This document shows, piece by piece, positions 1-6,616 of a DNA stretch of 10,878 bases (its first letter is position 1; each line of letters starts with the position of its first letter). This stretch comes from Polyangiaceae bacterium (GTDB lineage Bacteria > Myxococcota > Polyangia > Polyangiales > Polyangiaceae), in the NCBI GenBank assembly GCA_025936205.1, contig JAICTU010000316.1, forward strand, positions 1-10,878, read 5' to 3'. A program made the position numbers and the translations under genes. The notes below the pieces were generated by a model that ran no database searches, was not told the DNA's origin, and saw only the letters and a program-made list of their open reading frames with translations.

Positions 1-1
1 G

Positions 2-1696
2 CAGGCGACCTTCGGCGTGATCAATCTGTCGCTGGTCAACAATCGGCCGGAGACGCTCAACCTCGTCGACACCATCCAGCACTTTGTCGATCACCGCCGC
101 GAGGTGGTGAGCCGGCGCACCCATCACGATCTCACCAAGGCCGAGGCGCAGCGCGAGCTCGTGGAAGGCCTGGGCATGGTGACCACCGACACGGATCTGG
201 TGATCAAGACCATCCGCGAATCGGAAGACCCGGAGATCGCGCGCGAGCGCTTGATGAAGTTGCCCTTGAAAGGGCTCGAGGAGTTCGTGCGCCGCGCGGG
301 ACAGACCCTGGATCCCGAGCGCCGTGGCGATTATTTCCTCAGCGAGCGCCAGGCGCGCGCCATCCTGGAGATGCGCCTGGCCCGCCTGACCGGGCTCGAA
401 CAAGAGAAGCTCGCCAAGGAGTATGCCGAGCTGTCCGCGCAGATCGCGTACCTCTCCGGCATCCTGGCCGATGAAGGCAAGCTGATGAACCTGATCGTCG
501 AGGAGTTGCTCGCGCTGAAGGAAAAGTACGGCGAAGACCGCCGTACGGAGATCGTCGACAACGAGGCCGAGATCCAGCTCGAGGATCTGATCCAGGAAGA
601 GCAGATGGTGATCACCATCTCGCATGGCGGCTACATCAAGCGCACGCCGCTCTCCACCTACCGTGCGCAGAAACGTGGCGGTAAAGGCAACCGCGGCACC
701 ACCGCTCGCGAAGACGACTTCATCACCCAGCTGTTTGTCTGTTCGACACACTCGTTCGTGTTCTTCTTCAGCGATCGCGGCAAGGTCTACGTGAAGAAGG
801 TGTACGAGGTCCCGCTCGCGGCGCGCGGCGGCCAGGGGCGCGCGATCGTCAACTTCGTGGGCATGGAGGAAGACGAGCGCATCGCCGCCATCACGCCGAT
901 CATCGGCTTCAACGAGGGTCTGTACGTGACCACGTTGACGCGGGGCGGTCAGATCAAGAAGTCCAGCGTCGTCGATTATCAGAACGTGCGCGAGAAAGGC
1001 ATCATCGGCGTCAAGATCAACGACGATGATCAGCTGCTCGCGGCCGCGGCGACCGACGGCAGCCGCGAGTTCTTGATCGCGACCCGCAAGGGTAAGTGCA
1101 TTCGTTTTGACGAGCAGCAAGTGCGCCCGATGGGCCGCGCCTCGATGGGCGTAAAGGCCATTGAAATCGACGAAGACGACACCGTCGTGGCGCTCGCCAT
1201 CACCGATCCCGAGCGCCAGCAGGTGCTGGCCGTATGCGAGCGCGGCTACGGCAAGCGCACGCCGCTCGAGGAGTTCCGGCAGCAGAAGCGCGGCGGCAAA
1301 GGCATCATCTTGATCGATACCAGCGAGCGGAACGGCCCCGTGGTGGGCCTGGCGCTGGTGCACGATCGCGATGAAGTGATGCTCGTCACCGATCGTGGAC
1401 AGATGCTGCGCACGCGGGTCGCGGAGATCCGCGAGACGGGCCGCAACGCGCAGGGTGTGCGCGTGATGAACGTGGAGGCTGATGAGCGCGTGGTGGCGAT
1501 CGAGCCGGTCGGTGAGAGCGAGGACGAGGAAGTCGCCGGTGCGGCGGTCGAGGGAGAGGGCGTGAGCGCCGCGGCTGCCGAGGGGGCTGTCGAAAGCGGC
1601 GCCGGCGACGGCGGCAACAGCGGGCTGGAGTTGGTGGAACCGATCGATGACGCCGAGGAAGGCGCGGAGGGCGACGGCTCAGACGAGCCCAGCTGA
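2..1696 (+). CDS. gyrA: DNA gyrase subunit A, C-terminal two-thirds (5' end outside window)
   Basis: Subunit A of the type II topoisomerase that introduces negative supercoils. The reading frame is open from base 2 (QATFGVINLSLV...), so 564 residues are present. The winged-helix/tower part with the catalytic Tyr lies off the left edge. Visible are the end of the breakage-reunion region and its coiled coil (HRREVVSRRT, then the LERRG/ARAILEMRL-like segment), then a six-bladed beta-pinwheel C-terminal domain. Each blade is marked by a repeated K-R/K-T motif: YIKRTPL, VYVKKVY, QIKKSSV, KCIRFDE, YGKRTPL, QMLRTRV. The canonical GyrA box QKRGGKG is at 668-688, which identifies GyrA rather than ParC. 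An identical second box is in blade five at 1283-1303. The protein ends in about 61 residues containing 20 Asp/Glu and no Lys/Arg (1511-1693). The stop codon lies 18 bp inside the convergent meaB-like gene. The identification is essentially certain. Confidence 0.97.
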   Translation, partial: QATFGVINLSLVNNRPETLNLVDTIQHFVDHRREVVSRRTHHDLTKAEAQRELVEGLGMVTTDTDLVIKTIRESEDPEIARERLMKLPLKGLEEFVRRAGQTLDPERRGDYFLSERQARAILEMRLARLTGLEQEKLAKEYAELSAQIAYLSGILADEGKLMNLIVEELLALKEKYGEDRRTEIVDNEAEIQLEDLIQEEQMVITISHGGYIKRTPLSTYRAQKRGGKGNRGTTAREDDFITQLFVCSTHSFVFFFSDRGKVYVKKVYEVPLAARGGQGRAIVNFVGMEEDERIAAITPIIGFNEGLYVTTLTRGGQIKKSSVVDYQNVREKGIIGVKINDDDQLLAAAATDGSREFLIATRKGKCIRFDEQQVRPMGRASMGVKAIEIDEDDTVVALAITDPERQQVLAVCERGYGKRTPLEEFRQQKRGGKGIILIDTSERNGPVVGLALVHDRDEVMLVTDRGQMLRTRVAEIRETGRNAQGVRVMNVEADERVVAIEPVGESEDEEVAGAAVEGEGVSAAAAEGAVESGAGDGGNSGLELVEPIDDAEEGAEGDGSDEPS

Positions 1697-2707
1697 ACCG
1701 AGCAGGGACTGCACCGCAGCGTACGGATCGATTTCGCCGCGGCCGACGCGATCGGCGAGCGCTTCGATTGGCTCGCGCTGGCGCTCGAACACCCACTCAT
1801 TCAGGCGCTCGCGCAGCAGCACGACCAGCTCGCCGCGCAAGCGCTGGGCTTGACGCGCTTGCCCTTCGGCGCTGGTCGTGAGCCAGGTGCGATGACGTTG
1901 CAGTGCGCCGAGGAGCTCCGCGATGCCTTCATCACGCTGGGCCACGCACTTCAACACCGGGACCTCCCAGCCGGTGGTGCCCGGGGGCGCTGCGACGCCC
2001 GTCCCGAGCCACGACGCACGGTGACCCGAGTGCCCGGCGGATCCCGAGGCCCCGGCGGTCACGCCGGCGAGCGCGAGCATGCCGCGCAGGTGCTGGGCAG
2101 CGCTGTCGGCGCCGGGCAGATCCGCCTTGTTGACGGCAAAGACGTCGGCGCATTCGAGCAGCCCGGCTTTGGCCGCTTGCAGGTCATCTCCGCCACCGGG
2201 CGACTGGAGTACCAGCGTGCTGTGCGCCACGTGCATGACCTCGATCTCGTCCTGGCCGACGCCGACCGTCTCGATCAAGACGGCGTTCGCGCCCCACGCG
2301 GAGAGTAGCCGCGCGACGTCGGCCGTGGTGCGCGATAGCCCGCCGAGCGCGCCGCGGGTGGCCAGCGAACGGATGAAGACCTCGGGATCATCCCAGTGCG
2401 CTTGCATGCGGATGCGGTCTCCCAGCAGAGCCCCGCCGCTGAAGGGGCTCGAGGGATCGACCGCGACCACGCCCACCCTCTGGCCCTGAGCGCGCAGGTG
2501 CTGGATCAGACGGCTGGTGAGCGTGCTTTTACCGACGCCCGGGCTGCCGGTGATGCCCACCCACCAACTGCTGCGGCTGTGAGGATAGAGCGCCGACAGT
2601 AGCTCGTGATGCCCCGGCCAGCGCTCGTCCACCATGCGGCAGGCGCGGGCCAAGGCCCGCACGTCACCGGCCAGCACGCCCGCGAGTACCTGATCCAGGG
2701 CCGCCAT
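1679..2707 (-). CDS. MeaB/ArgK-family G3E-type P-loop GTPase (first of two paralogues)
   Basis: A 342-residue GTPase of the MeaB/ArgK (SIMIBI class) family. Characterised members act as chaperones of adenosylcobalamin-dependent acyl-CoA mutases, gating cofactor loading and protecting against inactivation. Seen in the sequence: Walker A GSPGVGKST (about 54-62), VDPSS (83-87), the family signature ETVGVGQ (146-152), and guanine specificity motif NKAD (193-196). A low-complexity Gly/Ala/Ser insertion lies around 205-240, before the last strand, and a helical C-terminal dimerisation arm follows. It has FIRSLATRG after switch I and GGGDDLQAAKAG, where the mutase-linked paralogue at 5636-6616 has FVRPSPSG and [12 protein letters not shown], so the two belong to different subfamilies. 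It starts with ATG 21 bp after aroQ and is probably cotranscribed with it. Its 3' end overlaps gyrA by 18 bp. No mutase is adjacent; its client is unknown. Older databases call such proteins LAO/AO transport ATPase, which is probably misleading. Confidence 0.9.
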   Translation of the reverse strand: MAALDQVLAGVLAGDVRALARACRMVDERWPGHHELLSALYPHSRSSWWVGITGSPGVGKSTLTSRLIQHLRAQGQRVGVVAVDPSSPFSGGALLGDRIRMQAHWDDPEVFIRSLATRGALGGLSRTTADVARLLSAWGANAVLIETVGVGQDEIEVMHVAHSTLVLQSPGGGDDLQAAKAGLLECADVFAVNKADLPGADSAAQHLRGMLALAGVTAGASGSAGHSGHRASWLGTGVAAPPGTTGWEVPVLKCVAQRDEGIAELLGALQRHRTWLTTSAEGQARQAQRLRGELVVLLRERLNEWVFERQREPIEALADRVGRGEIDPYAAVQSLLGSAGLV

Positions 2708-2728
2708 CTGCCGTACGAGCGAGACTCG

Positions 2729-3187
2729 TTATTTCGGCGCCGCCGCCAAGCGATCCAGCAACCCCCGCACTCCGAGCACGTACGACGCCTCGCCGAAGCC
2801 GGCGACCTTGCCGATGCAAGCGGGTGCGGTGCGGGAACGGCGCCGGAAGGGTTCACGGGCTTCTGGATTCGAGAGATGCACCTCGACGGCGGGAATGCCG
2901 GCAGCCAGCAGTGCATCGTACAGCGCGTAGGACGTGTGCGTGTAAGCGCCGGGGTTGATCACCATGCCGGCAAACCCTTGCTCCGCAGCCGACCCGATCC
3001 AGTCGACCAGCTCACCTTCGTGGTTTGATTGCCGACATTCCACGCTGGCGCCCAGTGCCGCCGCTTCCTCCCGGATGCGTTCATGGATCTGCTCCAGCGT
3101 GCGATGCCCGTACACCTCCGGCTGGCGCTTGCCGAGGCGATGCAAATTGGGGCCGCTCAGGATCAAAACGCGGACTGGACCTGCCAT
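2729..3187 (-). CDS. aroQ: Type II 3-dehydroquinate dehydratase
   Basis: A cytosolic shikimate-pathway enzyme that converts 3-dehydroquinate to 3-dehydroshikimate by anti elimination; the family forms dodecamers. At 152 residues it is the normal length. Family motifs occur in order: GPNLHRLG (12-19), the flexible lid GKRQPEVYG with the expected Arg21 and catalytic Tyr26, NPGAYTHTS (78-86) with Asn78 and the general acid/base His84, VEVHLSN (101-107), and AREPFRRRS (110-118). The last motif is usually HAREEFRHHS or HAREEFRRHS. Here the first His is Glu and the later His is Arg, but the substrate-contacting Arg and Ser are kept, so I expect activity. The ATG overlaps the stop of the upstream Roadblock gene by one base (TAATG), a sign of translational coupling. 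No other shikimate gene is in the window. Confidence 0.96.
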   Translation of the reverse strand: MAGPVRVLILSGPNLHRLGKRQPEVYGHRTLEQIHERIREEAAALGASVECRQSNHEGELVDWIGSAAEQGFAGMVINPGAYTHTSYALYDALLAAGIPAVEVHLSNPEAREPFRRRSRTAPACIGKVAGFGEASYVLGVRGLLDRLAAAPK

Positions 3188-3546
3188 TAGACGAGCTCAT
3201 TCGCGAACTGCGGAGCCGCGGCCCGCAACAGGTAGCGCCCCTTGCCTACGTTCCCTCCGGGCCCCAGCGTGAGCGCGACGAAGTAGCTCTCATTCACGAT
3301 TCGGATCAGCGTGGTCATCTGATCGCTCTGGAACGAAATCTCCCGCATTTGGCCCACGTCCAGCATCTCACCGGCGCGCTGAATGGCCTTGACGACGACG
3401 CTGGCCTCGGCCCCGACGACTTCGATGTCGCACGCGCTGCCCTCCTTCGAGTAGGCTTCCACGGCGATCCCTTCGAGATCCATCAGCAGGCCCGCTTCGG
3501 CCCCTTCCGTGCTCTCCACGAAGTGCCGAATCGACTCCCTGAACAT
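3187..3546 (-). CDS. Roadblock/LC7 domain protein
   Basis: A small single-domain protein of 119 residues with the Roadblock/LC7 (dynein light chain/MglB-like) fold. Such proteins act as homodimeric scaffolds or GAP-like regulators of small Ras-like GTPases in bacteria. The pattern seen is an N-terminal helix (FRESIRHFVEST), a first hairpin with the family-like G-L-L-x-D-x-x-G-I-x-V-E motif (19-30), a central amphipathic helix (VVVKAIQRAGEMLD, 50-63), and two strands (EISFQSD, TTLIRIVNESYFVALTL), ending in GNVGKGRYLLRAAAP. I chose the ATG at 3546 because the domain begins there. The frame continues upstream to a TTG at 3588, but those 14 residues look non-conserved. It is the first gene of a run with aroQ and the first meaB. 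No Ras-like GTPase gene (mglA type) is next to it, so its partner is not evident. Confidence 0.88.
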   Translation of the reverse strand: MFRESIRHFVESTEGAEAGLLMDLEGIAVEAYSKEGSACDIEVVGAEASVVVKAIQRAGEMLDVGQMREISFQSDQMTTLIRIVNESYFVALTLGPGGNVGKGRYLLRAAAPQFANELV

Positions 3547-3692
3547 AGGAACAACTCTACGCCGCTCACTGTCTGCCGTGAAGCTCAAAACGCGCGCGGA
3601 GCACGGCGGCCCTCATGAACGGCGGCTGTCACTTTGCGGGCCCCGTCATTTGCGCGCCCTGGCACCCGGGAGCGGAAACGGCCGGCGCCCGA

Positions 3693-3720
3693 CCCTCGAC
3701 CCTCGAGCCTTGACCCTCGA
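3693..3720. repeat. Tandem heptamer repeat, four units of CCCTCGA
   Basis: Three perfect CCCTCGA units (3693-3699, 3700-3706, 3714-3720) flank one degenerate unit, GCCTTGA (3707-3713), all in exact 7-bp phase over 28 bp. Because each unit contains TCGA, the array is locally rich in short palindromes (CTCGAG). It lies in the divergent intergenic region. The degenerate unit supplies the TTGACC of a possible -35 box. It may be simple slippage or a variable-number tract. Confidence 0.8.
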
Positions 3721-3739
3721 GAGCGTGAACGGCTACTTT
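3710..3739 (+). promoter_or_regulatory. Weak sigma70-like promoter candidate for the aconitase-like gene
   Basis: TTGACC (3710-3715, five of six to consensus) is followed after 18 bp by TACTTT (3734-3739, three of six). The pair sits about 95 bp upstream of the preferred start at 3836. The -10 match is poor and the DNA is GC-rich, so chance is possible. Confidence 0.25.
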
Positions 3740-3814
3740 CGAGCTGCGGTCACTCGGTGCTTTCGTCCGCTCTCGTCACCCTAACCAGATTCGATCAGCC
3801 ACATGCGCGCCAAA

Positions 3815-3832
3815 GCGGGGGATCCGCCCCGC
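3815..3832 (+). other. Small hairpin directly upstream of the preferred start codon
   Basis: GCGGGG (3815-3820) can pair with CCCCGC (3827-3832) across a 6-nt loop, giving six G-C pairs that end three bases before the ATG at 3836. The only purine-rich Shine-Dalgarno-like tract before that ATG (GGGGGA, 3817-3822) is inside the stem. If 3836 is the true start, the hairpin could limit ribosome access. If translation begins at the ATG at 3803, it is merely coding sequence. Confidence 0.4.
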
Positions 3833-3835
3833 ACC

Positions 3836-5629
3836 ATGCCTCAGAAGATCCTGGTGGGACGCACCGAAGACGCTCGCCTGGAGGAAGACATCGTTCGCGT
3901 TCGCGTCGATCAGGTGATCCTCGCGCGAGAGCCGAACGAAATCCTGCGCGAAGCGGCAGACTGGGGCTCCAGTAAGTCGGCGGTCGAAACAGCGGTCGCC
4001 TACGACACGCGTTGCGTGACGGGAGACGGCTCCTCGGAAGGCTCTGGTGAAGAGGGAGCAGGTCGCGCCAGGCAGCAGGTCACGCGCTCGTGGATCGACA
4101 GTTTTGTCGACGGCGGCCTGGTGATCGCCCGAGCCGGCATCGGTTTTCCCGCTGCCGTGCATCTGGAGCGCTTCGCGGCGCCGGCCCGTCTGGCCATCAC
4201 GGACGACCCGCGGCTGGTCTCGATGGGAGGTGCTGGCATGCTGACGCTGCTCGGCTCGCGTTCGCAGATCGCGGGCGCGCTGCACGACGGTACGATCATG
4301 GTGCGGCCGCCGCGCAGCGTGCAGATCCTGCTTTCCGGCAAGCTGCGTCCGTTCGTGTGCGTGCGCGATCTGGCGCTGGAGCTAATGCGCCGAGGTCTGC
4401 GCGAGCTGATCGAGGCCATTGATGTTCGGCACGGCGCTCCGGTCGTTCTGGAGTTTGCCGGGCCCAGCGCGCGTCTGATCTCGATCCCGGATCGCGCCCT
4501 GCTCTGTTCTCTCGCGCCGCGCCTCGGCGCGGTCGCGGGCGTGTTCGTCAGCGACGAGCGCACCGAGGTCTATCTCCGCGATCAGCGCCGCTCCAAGGCC
4601 CATCGTCCGCTGGTGCCCGACGCGGGGGCGCCCTGTGACGAGGTGCTGACTGTGGATCTCTCCGCCATCGATCCGCTGCTGCAGGACGCCAAGGGTGAGG
4701 TGCGGCCGGTGCGCGATCTCGATGGCACGCCCGTGCAACAGGCGGTGCTGGGTGGCGACCTGGGCGCGCCGCTGCGCGACATGCTGGCGGCGACGGCGCT
4801 GCTCAAGAGCAAGCGCGTGCCGCCGGAGCTGGATCTGCTCGTCGCCTGTGCCTCGCGACAGGTACTCGAAGTCCTGGCGCGCGCGAGCGCGCTCGTGGAT
4901 CTGATCGCGACGGGCGCGCGCCTGATCGAGCCGGATTTTCGCCTGCTGAGCGGTCAGCTCTATCCTCCGCCGAAAGGCGGGCTCTCGCTGCGCACCTACG
5001 ATGCGGATCACGGCGCCGCAGAATCGGGCTTCTTGGTCGCGTCCGCGGAGACGTTGGCGTATGCGGTTGCGAACGGCCAAATCGGCGATCCGCGCTCGTT
5101 CAAGCGGCCGGTGCGCATCACCGTGCCCCGCGAGCTGCCCACCGAAGACGTGCTGATCGTGCGCCAGCCACGCAGCAAGAGCAAAAAGGTCGAGAGCGCC
5201 GTCGAAGCGGAGGCTCCGCCGCCCAAAGCGCACGCAGCTGCCTGGAGCGAGGAGCTTCGGCTGGGCGTGGTCACCCGTCCCTCGGTGCCGACCGGTCCGA
5301 GCGCCATCGTCACAGGGAACCTGGAGGAGCTCGGCTGGTACGCGGGTAGAGCTTCTGCCCTCGCGCCCGCGCTGCGCGTGATCGTCGCGCCGTTCGTGCC
5401 ATCGGGCTGGGTCACGCTCTTCTCGGCGTGCGGCGTGCTCTCGCTGCAGGCAGATCAAAGCCAGCTCTCCACGCTCCAGAAAGCCGCGCGTCTCACGGTA
5501 CTCTCTCCCGAGCGCTGGCAAGAGCACGTGCCGGTCAGTGTGGACGGGGAGACGCTGCAGCTGCGCTGGGCCGCCAATCCCCGCGAGCGGGAATGGGCGG
5601 TCAGCGGATCGCCACAGGGCGGCGCCTGA
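3836..5629 (+). CDS. Aconitase-superfamily protein lacking the iron-sulfur ligands (probable pseudoenzyme)
   Basis: A protein of 597 residues from ATG 3836 (608 from ATG 3803). I prefer 3836 because MPQKILVGR matches the usual start (M..EKIL) of aconitase/isopropylmalate dehydratase large subunits. The family framework, as I recall it, is visible throughout: VRVDQVIL (23-30), HLERFAAP (109-116), GGAGML (131-136), GKLRP..RDL.LELMRRG, IPDRALLCSLAPRLGA (217-232), RDQRRSKAHR, CDEVLTVDLSAIDPLL, a SRQVLEVLAR...GARLIEPD region, GGLSLRTYDA, and SGFLVASAETLAYA..GQIGDPR. A shorter C-terminal swivel-like domain spans about 470-580. What is missing is catalytic. The GSCTN cysteine position reads GGDLG (Asp308), the CGPC pair reads F368..L371, the SDSHT His reads Arg126, and the DH motif reads DT. 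It therefore should not bind [4Fe-4S] or hydrate aconitate by the known mechanism. It has an Ala/Pro/Lys-rich linker (about 445-470). It is flanked by divergent and convergent genes and so is a single-gene unit. Its actual role is unknown. Confidence 0.8.
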   Translation: MPQKILVGRTEDARLEEDIVRVRVDQVILAREPNEILREAADWGSSKSAVETAVAYDTRCVTGDGSSEGSGEEGAGRARQQVTRSWIDSFVDGGLVIARAGIGFPAAVHLERFAAPARLAITDDPRLVSMGGAGMLTLLGSRSQIAGALHDGTIMVRPPRSVQILLSGKLRPFVCVRDLALELMRRGLRELIEAIDVRHGAPVVLEFAGPSARLISIPDRALLCSLAPRLGAVAGVFVSDERTEVYLRDQRRSKAHRPLVPDAGAPCDEVLTVDLSAIDPLLQDAKGEVRPVRDLDGTPVQQAVLGGDLGAPLRDMLAATALLKSKRVPPELDLLVACASRQVLEVLARASALVDLIATGARLIEPDFRLLSGQLYPPPKGGLSLRTYDADHGAAESGFLVASAETLAYAVANGQIGDPRSFKRPVRITVPRELPTEDVLIVRQPRSKSKKVESAVEAEAPPPKAHAAAWSEELRLGVVTRPSVPTGPSAIVTGNLEELGWYAGRASALAPALRVIVAPFVPSGWVTLFSACGVLSLQADQSQLSTLQKAARLTVLSPERWQEHVPVSVDGETLQLRWAANPREREWAVSGSPQGGA

Positions 5630-5647
5630 AGAGCCTCAGGGCGCCGC
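5619..5647. terminator. Bulged hairpin across two convergent stop codons, possible bidirectional terminator
   Basis: GCGGCGCCTGA (5619-5629) pairs with TCAGGGCGCCGC (5636-5647) with one bulged G. This gives 11 base pairs around a 6-nt loop (5630-5635). The loop is exactly the intergenic space, and the two TGA stop codons pair with each other in the stem. There is no U-rich tract on either side, so classical intrinsic termination is uncertain. It could act as a transcript-end stabiliser. Confidence 0.5.
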
Positions 5648-6616
5648 GTCGAACAGGCGCCGGAGCAGCTGTTGCACCGCCCGTGCCGCGAGCAGCTCGC
5701 CTGCCGCCACCTTGCGCTGCAGCTCCTCCAAGTCGCGCGCGCGCGGATCGCGCAGAAAGCTCCGCCACAGCTCGGCCTGCAGCCGCCGCTGAAACTCCGC
5801 GCGGCGCTGTGCCTGTCGCCGCAGCTGCAACTGTCCGGAGCCGGCGAGCTCGGCGTAGCGGCGCTCGAGCTCGCTCCAGAGCCGATCGACCCCCACGTTG
5901 TCGCGTGCGCTCAGCGTGAGCACCGATGGCGGCGGATCGGCGGTGCTGCGCCGGGCGGACAGGGCGGCAGCAAATTCCGTGGCGGTTCGCCCCGCGAGCT
6001 CCGCGCGCGCCCCGTCCGTTTTGTTGACGGCGATCACATCACCCCACTCGGTGAGCCCTCGCTTGAGCCCCTGGAGCTCGTCGCCGGCGCCCGGCTCCAG
6101 CATCAAGAGCAGCACGTCGACCACGCCCGTCACGGCAGACTCCGCCTGCCCCACGCCCACCGTCTCGACGAACAGCGGATCGTAACCGGCCACGTCGCAG
6201 AGCAGCAGCACGTCGCCCGTGGAGCGTGCGATTCCGCCTCCTTGATCCCCAGAGGGCGACGGGCGCACGAACGCCGCGCTCTGCCGCCCCAGCTCCAGCA
6301 TGCGCGTCTTGTCCCCCAGAATGCTGCCGCCGCCGCGCTGGCTGCTGGGATCGATCACCAGCACCGCAGGCTTGCGCCCCGAGTTCACCAGCAGCATCCC
6401 GAGCCGCTCCAGCAGCGAGCTCTTGCCGACTCCGGGCGGCCCGGAAATGCCGATGCGCATGCCGCGGCGCTGGCGCGGGAATAGCTCGCCGAGCAAGCTC
6501 ATGGCAGCGTCGCCATCCTCTGCGCGGGTGCTCTCCACGAGCGTGATGGCGCGCGCGAGCGCCCTGCGATCCCCCGAGACGATGCCGCGCGCGAGGGGAG
6601 AGAGCTCGGCGCTCAC
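5636..6616 (-). CDS. meaB: Methylmalonyl-CoA mutase-associated GTPase MeaB (second paralogue)
   Basis: A 326-residue P-loop GTPase that serves as chaperone of the adjacent mutase; MeaB homologues gate adenosylcobalamin transfer and protect the mutase. Motifs: Walker [10 protein letters not shown] (59-67), IDPSS (88-92), GDKTRM (101-106), FVRPSPSG (116-123), ETVGVGQ (151-157), and NKTD (198-201). A long Arg/Gln-rich helical arm and a short dimerisation tail complete the C-terminus (250-326). The start is GTG, overlapping the stop of the B12-binding gene as GTGA (6616-6613), with GAGGG a few bases upstream. Translational coupling is therefore likely. Gene order catalytic mutase, B12-binding part, meaB is the classical arrangement and supports this as the cognate chaperone. 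It ends 6 bp from the convergent aconitase-like gene. Confidence 0.95.
   Translation of the reverse strand: MSAELSPLARGIVSGDRRALARAITLVESTRAEDGDAAMSLLGELFPRQRRGMRIGISGPPGVGKSSLLERLGMLLVNSGRKPAVLVIDPSSQRGGGSILGDKTRMLELGRQSAAFVRPSPSGDQGGGIARSTGDVLLLCDVAGYDPLFVETVGVGQAESAVTGVVDVLLLMLEPGAGDELQGLKRGLTEWGDVIAVNKTDGARAELAGRTATEFAAALSARRSTADPPPSVLTLSARDNVGVDRLWSELERRYAELAGSGQLQLRRQAQRRAEFQRRLQAELWRSFLRDPRARDLEELQRKVAAGELLAARAVQQLLRRLFDAAP

Larger units (their letters stand above)
3547..3835. other. Divergent intergenic region between Roadblock gene and aconitase-like gene
   Basis: About 290 bp separate the two divergent translation starts and must hold promoters for both the Roadblock-aroQ-meaB cluster and the + strand gene. 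Short open frames here have no recognisable protein. I found a tandem heptamer repeat (3693-3720), a weak + strand promoter-like pair overlapping it, and a small hairpin just before the chosen + strand start. No convincing minus-strand promoter was found. Confidence 0.6.

Noticed and set aside
2..1696. Possibility that the first gene is parC rather than gyrA
   Set aside because: Canonical GyrA boxes in a complete six-bladed pinwheel and the acidic tail are GyrA characters.
1679..2707. Annotation as lysine/arginine/ornithine transport kinase ArgK
   Set aside because: The ETVGVGQ signature and overall motif set place it with MeaB-type mutase chaperones, and no transporter genes are nearby.
2715..2729. 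ACGAG/CTCGT inverted repeat between aroQ and the first meaB-like gene
   Set aside because: It has only a five-bp stem and no T-run, and sits between two genes that are likely cotranscribed, so I do not call a terminator.
4382..5527. A 381-codon open frame on the minus strand
   Set aside because: It is antisense to the aconitase-like gene. It is rich in Arg/His/Gln/Ala as expected for the mirror of high-GC codons and has no domain, so it is a shadow frame.
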